Shown piece by piece: positions 49,662-58,008 of a stretch of DNA of 64,000 bases (positions are counted from its first letter, which is position 1; the number at the start of each line of letters is the position of its first letter). The stretch comes from Pelagibacteraceae bacterium AG-313-A04. GTDB taxonomy: Bacteria; Pseudomonadota; Alphaproteobacteria; Pelagibacterales; Pelagibacteraceae. Location of the stretch: NCBI GenBank assembly GCA_003284275.1, contig QBVU01000001.1:124001-188000 (forward strand), written 5' to 3'. The notes under the pieces were generated by a model. That model ran no database searches. It was given only the letters and a program-made list of their open reading frames with translations, and was not told the origin of the DNA. The translations under genes were made by a program, and so were the position numbers.

Positions 49662-50582
49662 ATGGGTTTATTTGATAAATTTAAAATAGGATTAGGTAAA
49701 AGTTCAGATGGGCTCTCTACTGGTTTTAAAAATATATTTTCCAAAAAGAAAATTGATGAAACTGTTCTTGCAGAATTTGAAGAATTAATTATTACATCTG
49801 ATGCGGGAGTAGAAGTTGCAAAAGAACTAAGAAAGGATTTTGAGAACTTCAAAGTTGATAAAAAGCTAGAAGATCATAAAGAAATTTTAAAACTGATAGC
49901 GGATAAATTAGCAATTAATCTTCAAAAGTATGAAAAAGATCTTAGCCTGATGGGTAACGCAAAATCTGCTGTAATAGTTGTATCCGGAGTAAACGGAGTT
50001 GGAAAAACAACTAGTATCGGAAAACTTGGGAAGTATTTCAAAGACAATAATAGATCTGTAGTTTTTGGAGCTGCGGATACTTTTAGAGCAGCTGCCATAG
50101 ATCAATTGCAAGTTTGGGCTGCAAAAGTCAAAGTTGATATTATTAAATCTGAAATCAATAGTGATCCAGCCTCTGTGGCTTTTAAGACTGCTGAATTTGC
50201 AAAAAAAAATGAAATTGATGTAGCTTTGATTGATACAGCGGGAAGACTTCAAAATAAAAAGAATTTAATGGATGAGTACAAAAAAATTATTAATGTCCTT
50301 AAAAAAATTGACCCTTCATATCCTAACGAAGTAATTCTTGTCTTAGATGCAACTACAGGACAAAATGCACTTAATCAAGTTGAAGAATTTAGTAAGATAC
50401 ATGATTTGACAGGTTTAATTATTACAAAACTTGATAGTACTGCTAAGGGTGGAGTTGTTTTAGCAATTTGTAAAAAATTTAAACTTCCAATTGTTGCTGT
50501 TGGAATGGGTGAGAAGGAAACTGATTTACAACCTTTTAATGCTGAATATTTTTCAAAAGCTTTGTTAGGAATTGATAATTAA
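49662..50582 (+). CDS. ftsY: signal recognition particle receptor FtsY
   Basis: A 306-residue SRP-receptor GTPase made of the N and G domains only. It has GLFDKFKIGLGKSSDGL at the start, the P-loop GVNGVGKTTSIGKL (about 105-118), FGAADTFRAAAIDQL, DTAGRLQNKKNLMDE and TKLDSTAKGG. The long acidic A domain of the E. coli protein is absent, as in many bacteria. Its partner ffh is 1 kb away on the other strand. The last four bases overlap the convergent hydrolase gene. Confidence 0.96.
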   Translation: MGLFDKFKIGLGKSSDGLSTGFKNIFSKKKIDETVLAEFEELIITSDAGVEVAKELRKDFENFKVDKKLEDHKEILKLIADKLAINLQKYEKDLSLMGNAKSAVIVVSGVNGVGKTTSIGKLGKYFKDNNRSVVFGAADTFRAAAIDQLQVWAAKVKVDIIKSEINSDPASVAFKTAEFAKKNEIDVALIDTAGRLQNKKNLMDEYKKIINVLKKIDPSYPNEVILVLDATTGQNALNQVEEFSKIHDLTGLIITKLDSTAKGGVVLAICKKFKLPIVAVGMGEKETDLQPFNAEYFSKALLGIDN

Positions 50583-51379
50583 AGTTTATTAATAAAATTT
50601 TTTATCTTAGAGAGTAGTTCTTCATTAAACTCCATCATGTGATCATCATTATCAGGAAAATAACCAAACTTAGGGTTATTAGCTTTTTCAAAAAGTTCTA
50701 GTCCCATTATCTGGGGTACAATATTATCTTTTTTTCCATGCATAATTAAAATTGGAGAATTAATTTTTTTGATTTTATTTTTAGAGTCATATCTATCCTT
50801 TAATAATAAATTAATTGGTAAATAAGGATAATAAATTTTTGCTGCATCAGCTATTGAAGTAAATGGAGATTCCAAAATAACTCCTGCAAATTTATTGTTT
50901 GAGGCTAGTTCGGTAGCTACACCAGTTCCTAAAGACTCTCCATAAAGAATAATATCATTTTTGTTTATTCCTTGTTCATTAAGCCATTCAACAACTCTAT
51001 TACCATCATGATATAGGTTTCTCTCAGAAGGTTTGCCTTTATTTCCACTAAAACTTCTCCATGAAATCAATAAAATGTTTACATCAAGTTTATTAAGCTC
51101 ATTAAGTTTATGAACTCTATTTAAAAGATTTCCAGCGTTTCCATGAAAAAAAAGTATGGTTTTAAATTTGGATAAATCTTTTTTTATAAACCAAGATTTA
51201 AGTGAAACATTTTCATCTGTATTGATAAACAATTCTTTGTATTCAAAAGTAATTTCGTCGTTTAAATAGTTATTTTCACTGGGGTGATATAATAAATTCT
51301 TTTGATAAAAATATATAAAGATAGCTATTCCGATATAAGCTAAAATTATTGAGCTAGCCACTAGATAAAAATATTTCAT
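50579..51379 (-). CDS. membrane-anchored alpha/beta hydrolase (BEM46-like)
   Basis: A 266-residue protein. One N-terminal transmembrane helix (about 5-26) is followed by a hydrolase domain with LFFHGNAGNLLNR, the nucleophile elbow YGESLGTGVA, ILESPFTSIADAA, the acid in MHGKKDNIVP and histidine in NDDHMMEF. This layout is the BEM46/FrsA-like family of unknown substrate. It is translationally coupled to the EamA gene by ATGA. Confidence 0.85.
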   Translation of the reverse strand: MKYFYLVASSIILAYIGIAIFIYFYQKNLLYHPSENNYLNDEITFEYKELFINTDENVSLKSWFIKKDLSKFKTILFFHGNAGNLLNRVHKLNELNKLDVNILLISWRSFSGNKGKPSERNLYHDGNRVVEWLNEQGINKNDIILYGESLGTGVATELASNNKFAGVILESPFTSIADAAKIYYPYLPINLLLKDRYDSKNKIKKINSPILIMHGKKDNIVPQIMGLELFEKANNPKFGYFPDNDDHMMEFNEELLSKIKNFINKL

Positions 51380-52281
51380 GATTTAATCTTCCTTGCTAAA
51401 TATACACCAGCAAAAACAAATGCTGCTCCGAAATAATGGAAGTTTAAAAGAGCTTCATCAAAAAGTATAATGCCATAAATAGCAGAATAAATTGAAAAAA
51501 TATAAAGGGTAAAACCGGTTAACGAAGCGCCCAGATATTTTTGCACTTTAGTATATAAAGTAAAAGCAATGATGCCTGGCGATATTGCTGCAAACAATAC
51601 CCAAAATATGAAATTATTGTTGAAACTGGTATTAAAATAAAAAATTTCTTCTAAAATATAAAAAGGAAACAAAGATAAAGCCCCAAACATTGCTATTAAA
51701 GTAAATCTAGCCATCAAACTAAATTTACTTTTCCAATTTAAAAGATAAATGGAATAAATCGCCCAGCCCATAGCTGCACCAATCATCCATAAGTCGCCAG
51801 ATGTAAATTTAAAATTTATTAATAAATCTAAATTGCCTTTACTTATAATCGCCAAAACACCAATTAAGCATAATACTAGTCCAATTATCCTCGAGAAATT
51901 AATTTTGTCATTAAAAAAAATCACAGATAAAATAATTATAAAAATTGGTGATGAAGTATAAATGATTCCCATGTTTGCCATTGTTGTGGACATGCCAGCA
52001 ATGAACGGAAACGCGCCGCATACTCCACAACCCATAGAACCAAGAAAAAATAGTTTCCAAAATTCTCTATTGAAGGATTTTTTGTTTTTAATTATTTCAT
52101 TATAAAAAAAAGGCAATAATAATAAAAAAACTGTTAACCATCTCCAAAAAGCTAAAGAAATTGGTGGAACATATTCTACTCCTCCACGAGCAACAATAAT
52201 ATTTGTTGCCATAAAAACTGGCTGTACGAATAATAATATATATGGAAAATAATTCTTATTTCTTGTCACCGAAGGCTTCAT
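51376..52281 (-). CDS. EamA/DMT-family transporter
   Basis: A 301-residue inner-membrane protein with about ten transmembrane helices in two EamA repeats (first about 12-145, second 155-300). PPISLAFWRWLTVFLLLLPF and SPGIIAFTLYTKVQKYLGAS are typical of drug/metabolite transporters that export amino acids or metabolites. Substrate unknown. Its first 26 bases overlap the small membrane protein gene upstream. Confidence 0.87.
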   Translation of the reverse strand: MKPSVTRNKNYFPYILLFVQPVFMATNIIVARGGVEYVPPISLAFWRWLTVFLLLLPFFYNEIIKNKKSFNREFWKLFFLGSMGCGVCGAFPFIAGMSTTMANMGIIYTSSPIFIIILSVIFFNDKINFSRIIGLVLCLIGVLAIISKGNLDLLINFKFTSGDLWMIGAAMGWAIYSIYLLNWKSKFSLMARFTLIAMFGALSLFPFYILEEIFYFNTSFNNNFIFWVLFAAISPGIIAFTLYTKVQKYLGASLTGFTLYIFSIYSAIYGIILFDEALLNFHYFGAAFVFAGVYLARKIKS

Positions 52282-52435
52282 AGAACATCATTGCGATCAC
52301 GATGCCCATTAGGATATAAACTGGCAAGACATCCTTAAAGCCTATCATCATTGATCTAGTTAATGTCGTCGCAAGACCAATTAAGAAAAAAGTGCACAAC
52401 GCAACTCCAATAATAGTAGTAATTTTATCCTTCAT
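52256..52435 (-). CDS. small two-helix membrane protein, 59 residues, in the amidase/TRAP gene run
   Basis: An ATG at 52433-52435 opens a 59-residue frame, starting MKDKITTIIGVALC and ending YEAFGDKK, stopping at 52256-52258. It has two hydrophobic helices (about 6-24 and 36-51) joined by TRSMMIGFKDVLP. It overlaps the amidase end by 11 bases and the EamA start by 26 bases, so it fills the whole interval and is probably translationally coupled. I know no family for it. Confidence 0.75.
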   Translation of the reverse strand: MKDKITTIIGVALCTFFLIGLATTLTRSMMIGFKDVLPVYILMGIVIAMMFYEAFGDKK

Positions 52436-53759
52436 CTTTACAATTTTTTTCTAGCCAATTAGCATTACCTAAAAACCTTAAATCATCTAGTTTATCACCA
52501 ACTAATTGCAGACCTAATGGTAGGTCATTTTCCCCAGTAAGTAAAGGTAGTGAAATTGCTGGCAATCCTAGATATGTCCAAACTTTTTGAAAATCTGCGC
52601 TGCCAGTTGATTTTAATCCTTTGTCTGCTACTCCACTTGAAGATGGGGTAATAATTCCATGATAATCTTCGAATACTTCCTTGTATGACTCGTAGCTTTG
52701 TTTCATGAAGTCAATTGCATCAGCATATTCTTTGCCTGAATACTTCAATCCTCTTGTGATTGCGTCTCTTAGTTCTTTAGAAAGTTTTGTTTTATCTTTT
52801 TTATAATAAACCTGCATATTATTTGCCATATCAACTTCATGGATTATTTGATGGTACTTTGGAATATCTTCAAAATAAGACGGGGTATCAAAAATTTCTA
52901 TATTTTTCTTGAAATTTTTTAATACAAACTCAAATGCTTGTTGAGATTTTTTGTTAATATTTTTCCATTTATTAGTTTTGTAGAAAATAAATTTAGGTTC
53001 AAACACAGGTCCCTCATCACAAACTTCGAGCATCTTATCAGCTGAAAAATGTACAGTAGAAGCATCATATAAATCTTTTTTAATCAATGTTTTAGCTAGT
53101 AAAGCAACGTCTTTTACTGTTTTGCCAAATACACCCATGGTATCGAGTTTATCTGAAACTTTTAACACTCCATTTCTAGATATTAAACCATAAGAAGGTT
53201 TATAACCAACAACACCGCAATATGATGCTGGTCTAATAATTGATCCACCTGTTTGTGATCCAATAGATAAATGTGCCATATGTGAAGCTATTACTGCAGC
53301 CGATCCACTAGATGATCCGCCCGGAGTTCTAGAATAGTCGTGAGGATTTTTAGTTTTACAAGGATGAATGTAAGCAAGTTCTGCTGTTGCAGTTTTTCCC
53401 ATTATGATTGCGCCGGAATCCTTAAGCAGGTTTACTATTTCAGAGTCTTGAGAACTCGACATTTTTTTTCTAAATACTGTTCCACACTCTGTAGGCATAT
53501 CATACGTACCAACAATATCTTTGACAGCAATAGGCATGCCATGAAGAGGTCCTAAGGGTTTGCCTGATTTTCTATAAGTATCTGCTTCCTCGGCTTTTTC
53601 TAATAAAAGTTTTTTATCTAGATGAGCCCAAGCTTGCACATCTTTTTCAAATTCTTTAATTCTTTCTAAATATTTATTACAAAGTTCAACAGATGAAATT
53701 TCTCCAGATTGAAGTTTGGATACTAATTCATTAGCCGTTAAAGTGGAAACATCAATCAT
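52425..53759 (-). CDS. amidase (amidase-signature family)
   Basis: A 444-residue serine amidase. The Ser-cisSer-Lys triad is visible: lysine in GMPIAVKDIVG (about 76-86) and the serines in RTPGGSSSGSAAVIAS and GSQTGGSIIRPASYCG. GatB and GatC are not adjacent, so this is more likely a catabolic amidase than GatA; the substrate is unknown. It lies six bases after the TRAP membrane-subunit gene, so the amide may be a TRAP substrate. Confidence 0.88.
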   Translation of the reverse strand: MIDVSTLTANELVSKLQSGEISSVELCNKYLERIKEFEKDVQAWAHLDKKLLLEKAEEADTYRKSGKPLGPLHGMPIAVKDIVGTYDMPTECGTVFRKKMSSSQDSEIVNLLKDSGAIIMGKTATAELAYIHPCKTKNPHDYSRTPGGSSSGSAAVIASHMAHLSIGSQTGGSIIRPASYCGVVGYKPSYGLISRNGVLKVSDKLDTMGVFGKTVKDVALLAKTLIKKDLYDASTVHFSADKMLEVCDEGPVFEPKFIFYKTNKWKNINKKSQQAFEFVLKNFKKNIEIFDTPSYFEDIPKYHQIIHEVDMANNMQVYYKKDKTKLSKELRDAITRGLKYSGKEYADAIDFMKQSYESYKEVFEDYHGIITPSSSGVADKGLKSTGSADFQKVWTYLGLPAISLPLLTGENDLPLGLQLVGDKLDDLRFLGNANWLEKNCKDEG

Positions 53760-53765
53760 TTATTT

Positions 53766-55127
53766 TTAGTTAGCGAATAAAGTATCTGGCAACCAAAGAG
53801 CTATACCTGGAAACATGTACATTAATACCATCGCAAAAATTACTATTCCTAAGAAAGGCATTATTCCTCTAAATATTTCCATTAACTCAACATTCTTGCT
53901 TTGCACTCCCTTTAAATAATATGCGGACATTGCCATGGGGGGTGTTAAGAAAGATGTCTGTAGATTTAAAGCAATTAACATCGCAAAAAAGTAAGGGTTA
54001 ACCTCAAAAAAAGCAACCAGTGGTAAAAATATTGGAACAAATATAATTAATATTTCAGTCCACTCTAAGGGCCAACCCAGTAAAAAGATAATTATTTGAG
54101 TTATAACCAAAAATTGCCAAGGTTGTAAATCTAATGATTTAAAAAAATGCTCAAATACTTCATGACCACCTAAATAAGAAAATACTGATGCAAAAGTCCA
54201 AGAACCGATGAATAACCACATTATCATTGCGGTTGTTTTAGCTGTCAAAAAGACTGACTCTTTAAAATTTTTCCATTTAAGTGTTTTGTAAAAATATGAG
54301 AGGACTAAAGCTCCAAAGGCGCCAACAGCTGCAGCCTCCGCTGGAGTAGCAAGTCCGCCCAAAATAGTTCCTAGCACTAAAATTATTAAAGAAAATAAAG
54401 GCAAGAAGGAAACAATTACTTCTTTTAAAATTACAGATCTTGAAGGAATATCTTCTTTTGGTGGCTTTGGTGCAATTGATGGATTAAAGTATGCTAGAGT
54501 TATTGCATACATTATATATAACCCAGCTAATAATAATCCTGGAAAAATTGCTGCTGCAAACAATCTTAACGGAGATAGTTGTGCAATAACAGAATAAACA
54601 ATCAACATAATGCTCGGAGGTATTAAAATTCCTAAACATCCTCCAGAACAAATTACTCCTGATGCAAATTTTTTATCGTAACCTGCTTTAATCATCGCCG
54701 GCCATGCTAATAATCCCATTAAAGTCACAACAGCTCCAATAATTCCAGTTGCAGTAGAAAATAATGCACAAGTAATAAGCGCTGCAACAGCCATTGAAGC
54801 TGGCAATCCATGTGAAGCTAATCTGATTGCAAAAAATAGTCTTGAAACTATTCCTGCTCTTTCAACTAAGTATCCCATAAATAAAAATAAGGGGACAGCA
54901 GTCAAAACGGTATTGTCCATGACCGTATAAGTGTTTTGAACGAATAACTGAAAAATTCTATTATCTAATAAATGCTCCATTCTTGTTGGATCAAAATAAG
55001 CGTAGTAACCAAATCCAACTCCCATGGCCATTAGTGTAAATGCAATGGGAAAACCAAGTAAAACTGCGAATAGGAAGATTCCCATCATTAAGATTGCAAT
55101 TTCTGGATTGGTCAAACTAAATAACAT
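53766..55127 (-). CDS. dctM: TRAP transporter large membrane subunit
   Basis: A 453-residue protein with about twelve transmembrane helices of the DctM/TRAP-M family. It has LGFPIAFTLMAMGVGFGYY, AVPLFLFMGYLVERAG, ATGIIGAVVTLMGLLAWPAM, SGGCLGILIPPSIMLIVYSV and GLATPAEAAAVGAFGAL. It resembles the mannitol/chloroaromatic-type TRAP group. Na+-coupled uptake with the Q and P subunits. The start overlaps the dctQ end by 11 bases. Confidence 0.94.
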   Translation of the reverse strand: MLFSLTNPEIAILMMGIFLFAVLLGFPIAFTLMAMGVGFGYYAYFDPTRMEHLLDNRIFQLFVQNTYTVMDNTVLTAVPLFLFMGYLVERAGIVSRLFFAIRLASHGLPASMAVAALITCALFSTATGIIGAVVTLMGLLAWPAMIKAGYDKKFASGVICSGGCLGILIPPSIMLIVYSVIAQLSPLRLFAAAIFPGLLLAGLYIMYAITLAYFNPSIAPKPPKEDIPSRSVILKEVIVSFLPLFSLIILVLGTILGGLATPAEAAAVGAFGALVLSYFYKTLKWKNFKESVFLTAKTTAMIMWLFIGSWTFASVFSYLGGHEVFEHFFKSLDLQPWQFLVITQIIIFLLGWPLEWTEILIIFVPIFLPLVAFFEVNPYFFAMLIALNLQTSFLTPPMAMSAYYLKGVQSKNVELMEIFRGIMPFLGIVIFAMVLMYMFPGIALWLPDTLFAN

Positions 55128-55701
55128 CTTTTTGATCCTCGTCTTGTGAAGTTCTCATTAATATTTTTTCTGTCTCCTCAGCTACAACCATTCTAGCTGG
55201 CCAGTGGCCTGTTTGAATACAAATAATTGATCTAAAAACTTCACTGATACCTTGAATAATTAATAAAATACCAGCAGCTGGTATTAAAGATTTTGCCATG
55301 TAGATTTGTATTTGCGCTGGACTATTCCAACTTGTCTCTTTAATTTTCCAGGCTAAAGAAGCATACTCATAACCATAAAATGCTAAAGCGAGAACTCCTG
55401 GAAAGAAAAATATAAAATATAAAACTAAATCAATGTAACCCTGAGTTCTTGGTTTAAAAAGTCTGTAAATTACATCTCCTCTTACATGCGCTTCTGTAGA
55501 GAGAGTGTACGCACCTGCCATCATAAAAATCGCACCATACATTTGTAAACTGAAATCAAAATTCCACAAAGTGGGAGCATTGAAAGCATATGCCATTACA
55601 ACTTCATAACAAGTACCTCCCATTAAAATTACGATACACCATGAAAATGCCTTTCCAACGGAAGTGCTTAAAGTATCTGCAAAATGAATAAATCCCCTCA
55701 T
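55117..55701 (-). CDS. dctQ: TRAP transporter small membrane subunit
   Basis: A 194-residue protein with four transmembrane helices. It contains NFDFSLQMYGAIFMMAGAYTLSTEAHVRGDVI, the DctQ signature with the conserved HVR-D motif. Pairs with the large subunit. An 86-base gap with a strong hairpin separates it from the binding-protein gene upstream. Confidence 0.92.
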   Translation of the reverse strand: MRGFIHFADTLSTSVGKAFSWCIVILMGGTCYEVVMAYAFNAPTLWNFDFSLQMYGAIFMMAGAYTLSTEAHVRGDVIYRLFKPRTQGYIDLVLYFIFFFPGVLALAFYGYEYASLAWKIKETSWNSPAQIQIYMAKSLIPAAGILLIIQGISEVFRSIICIQTGHWPARMVVAEETEKILMRTSQDEDQKDVI

Positions 55702-55742
55702 GAATTTTTAAACTATGCTAATTTTTTTATTATTTCCATAAA

Positions 55743-55772
55743 AAAAAGGGGGTGAAAAATCACCCCCTTTTT
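55743..55772 (-). terminator. strong intercistronic hairpin, likely attenuating terminator
   Basis: A perfect 13-base-pair palindrome: AAAAAGGGGGTGA (55743-55755), a four-base loop, and TCACCCCCTTTTT (55760-55772). Read on the minus strand the G/C stem is followed by a run of seven T. It lies between the TRAP binding-protein gene and dctQ. Partial read-through would give excess binding protein over membrane subunits. Confidence 0.85.
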
Positions 55773-55787
55773 ATGTTTAAAATATAA

Positions 55788-56936
55788 TTAAATTTTAACT
55801 TTGCCTATAGAGCCGAATTCATTCTCGTAAGCCAACTTATAATTAGGTTGGTTCATGAGCAAGTACTTCATAACTCTCTTAGCGTATTTCTTCTGTGAGT
55901 CTACAACCTTTTTAAAGAATGGATCTTTCTTATTGAAATCTCCGATTACTTTATCCCAACCTTTTAATTGTTGAGCTAAGATCGCATCAGATGTTTGATA
56001 CACATTTACTTTATGCTGGTTCATCAATTTAGATAAGTCAGCAGAGTATCTTACTAATGCTTTAAAGTAGTTATCACTGTTCGCAGCATAAGCAGCATTT
56101 TTTAGAATAGCCTGATGCTTAGGCGATAATCCATTAAATGTCTTCTTATTTACTGGTATTTCAAACATCTCTTGTGATTGGTGGAAGCTTCCTAAGTGAT
56201 AATGCTTAGAAACGTCTTGCATACCAAACTGAGAGTCTGAAGTTGGGTTGTTAAACTCAGCAGCTTCAATCAAACCTGTCTTCATTGCAGGCTGAATTTC
56301 ACCACCAGGTAATTGTCTTACAACCATTCCCATTGCTGTTAATACGTTAGTAGCTAATCCTACTGTTCTGTACTTCATACCTTTTACATCAGATACTTTT
56401 GTTACGTTCTTTTTGAACCAACCAAAAGGCTGTGCAGGCATTGGCATATGGAAGAAACCAATATAGTCGAAACCAACTTTCGCAAGTGTTTCATCATAAA
56501 GTTTTCTACCTCCACCATACTCTATCCATCCCATAATTTCTTGAGATGACATTCCGTATGACGGACCAGTACCGAAAAGAGAGGCTGCCGGATTTTTTCC
56601 ATACCAATAAGCTGTTACCCAGTGACCCATATCAAGTACACCTGAACTTACTGCTTGCCCAATTTCCGAAGTTTTTACTACAGCTCCAACTGGCTGAAGA
56701 TCAATTTTTAATTCACCTCCAGACATGTCGCTTACCATTTTTGCGTAGTCGCCAGCCATTTCAAAGAAAATGTTAGCGCCTGACGGCCAAGCCGCTTGCA
56801 TCTTTAAAGTCTGAGGAGCACCTAATGCAATGTTTGGCATTGCAACTGTTGCTGCCGCTGCAGCACCCGTAGCTGCTGCTGCTTTAAAGAACTTACGTCT
56901 TGATGGAGTTTTTACTCCTTTTATTTTTTTTGACAT
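55788..56936 (-). CDS. dctP: TRAP transporter periplasmic binding protein, Tat-exported
   Basis: A 382-residue DctP-family protein. It begins with a twin-arginine signal, PSRRKFFKAAAATGAA, and an Ala-rich core ending ALGA (cleavage near residue 40). The mature protein has TLKMQAAWPSGANIFFEMA, GELKIDLQPVGAVV, VLDMGHWVTAYWYGKNPA and the conserved-arginine region GMKYRTVG. It resembles the TakP-like binding proteins for 2-oxo acids or other carboxylates; the ligand is not determinable. GGAGGA precedes the ATG closely. Confidence 0.92.
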   Translation of the reverse strand: MSKKIKGVKTPSRRKFFKAAAATGAAAAATVAMPNIALGAPQTLKMQAAWPSGANIFFEMAGDYAKMVSDMSGGELKIDLQPVGAVVKTSEIGQAVSSGVLDMGHWVTAYWYGKNPAASLFGTGPSYGMSSQEIMGWIEYGGGRKLYDETLAKVGFDYIGFFHMPMPAQPFGWFKKNVTKVSDVKGMKYRTVGLATNVLTAMGMVVRQLPGGEIQPAMKTGLIEAAEFNNPTSDSQFGMQDVSKHYHLGSFHQSQEMFEIPVNKKTFNGLSPKHQAILKNAAYAANSDNYFKALVRYSADLSKLMNQHKVNVYQTSDAILAQQLKGWDKVIGDFNKKDPFFKKVVDSQKKYAKRVMKYLLMNQPNYKLAYENEFGSIGKVKI

Positions 56937-56939
56937 ATG

Positions 56940-56945
56940 TCCTCC
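56940..56945 (-). promoter_or_regulatory. strong Shine-Dalgarno site of dctP
   Basis: GGAGGA on the minus strand lies three bases before the ATG. Such a complete anti-16S match is rare among the starts in this window, and fits high expression of a periplasmic binding protein. The rest of the 114-base gap (56937-57050) is A/T-rich with no convincing promoter. Confidence 0.6.
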
Positions 56946-57050
56946 GTTAGTTAATTAACTTAAAGATTTAAGCATAAACTCATTTCAGAGTCTTCATATA
57001 TTTTTAAAATTATTTTAAAGTAAATTCGAAAGATTCAATCTAAAGGTGTA

Positions 57051-58007
57051 TTAGTTTACTTGATCTTGTGGTTTTTTCCCGGAAAAAAAATCTTCCAAAT
57101 TTTTTGTAGCTCGATATGCCATGTCCCATCTTGTTCTTTTAGTCGCACTACCTAAATGAGGAAGTAAAAAAATATTTTTTAATTTTAAATATTCTGGATG
57201 AATTTTTGGTTCACCATTATAAACATCTAATCCATACGCAAAAACAGTTCCGTTTTTGATAGCTTCTATCATAGCGTCATCATCAACGATATCTCCTCTA
57301 GCTGCATTTCCAATAACAGTATTTTCTTTTAAAAAACTTAAGGTTTCTTTATTTATTAAGTTTTTTGTTTCCGGAGTAGCAGGACAATTAATTGATAAAA
57401 ATTCACTTTTTTCAAATAAACTTTTAATATCTTTATGATAAATCGCACCATCCTCTAAATCTGAAGAAAGTTTAGATCTATTATGATAATGAATTTCCAT
57501 GCCAAAAGCCTTTGCTCGTTTGGCAACTGCCCTTCCTATCCTTCCCATGCCAAGAATTCCAAGTCTTTTATTAGACATTTGTTTGCCCAATAAAAAGTCC
57601 CAAGACCATTTCCAGCTTTGTGTTTCTGCTGCTATTCTTCCTTCGTATGCCTTTCTTGAAGCACCTAATAAAAGTAAAATTTGAATATCTGCAGTCGCAT
57701 CAGTAAGGACATCCGGTGTGTTTGTTACGGTAATACCTTTTCCGCGAGCAGCTTTAATATCTATATTTCCAAAACCAACTGCGCCGTTAGCAATGATTTT
57801 AATAGAGCTCGATAATTTAGATATGGTATCTGCATTAATTGGATCGGTAACCGAACTTAGGATTCCATCATAATTTTTAGATCCATCAATAATTTCTTGT
57901 GACGTATAAATTTTGTCATCTTTATTTAAAGTCACTTCAAATAAGCTTTGAAGCTTCTCCTCGTTTTCTTTAAGGAGCCTTCTAGTTACAAAAATTTTTT
58001 TTTTCAT
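57051..58007 (-). CDS. D-2-hydroxyacid dehydrogenase (glyoxylate/hydroxypyruvate reductase-like)
   Basis: A 318-residue NAD(P)-dependent enzyme of the D-isomer-specific family. The Rossmann loop is LGILGMGRIGRAVAKRA (about 150-166). Catalytic residues are in NAARGDIVDD, and the conserved Glu and His are in DVYNGEPKIHPE and LLPHLGSAT. It probably interconverts glyoxylate and glycolate or hydroxypyruvate and glycerate, since glcDEF lies directly upstream. Exact substrate is open. Confidence 0.88.
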   Translation of the reverse strand: MKKKIFVTRRLLKENEEKLQSLFEVTLNKDDKIYTSQEIIDGSKNYDGILSSVTDPINADTISKLSSSIKIIANGAVGFGNIDIKAARGKGITVTNTPDVLTDATADIQILLLLGASRKAYEGRIAAETQSWKWSWDFLLGKQMSNKRLGILGMGRIGRAVAKRAKAFGMEIHYHNRSKLSSDLEDGAIYHKDIKSLFEKSEFLSINCPATPETKNLINKETLSFLKENTVIGNAARGDIVDDDAMIEAIKNGTVFAYGLDVYNGEPKIHPEYLKLKNIFLLPHLGSATKRTRWDMAYRATKNLEDFFSGKKPQDQVN

Positions 58008-58008
58008 T

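Noticed and set aside
52425-53759. Amidase as GatA of the Glu-tRNA amidotransferase
   Set aside because: No gatB or gatC adjoins it and it lies in a transporter operon; a catabolic amidase is more likely, though only a family tree would settle it.
56950-56959. GTTAATTAAC palindrome upstream of dctP as an operator
   Set aside because: A ten-base A/T palindrome is expected by chance in such A/T-rich DNA and nothing else supports it.
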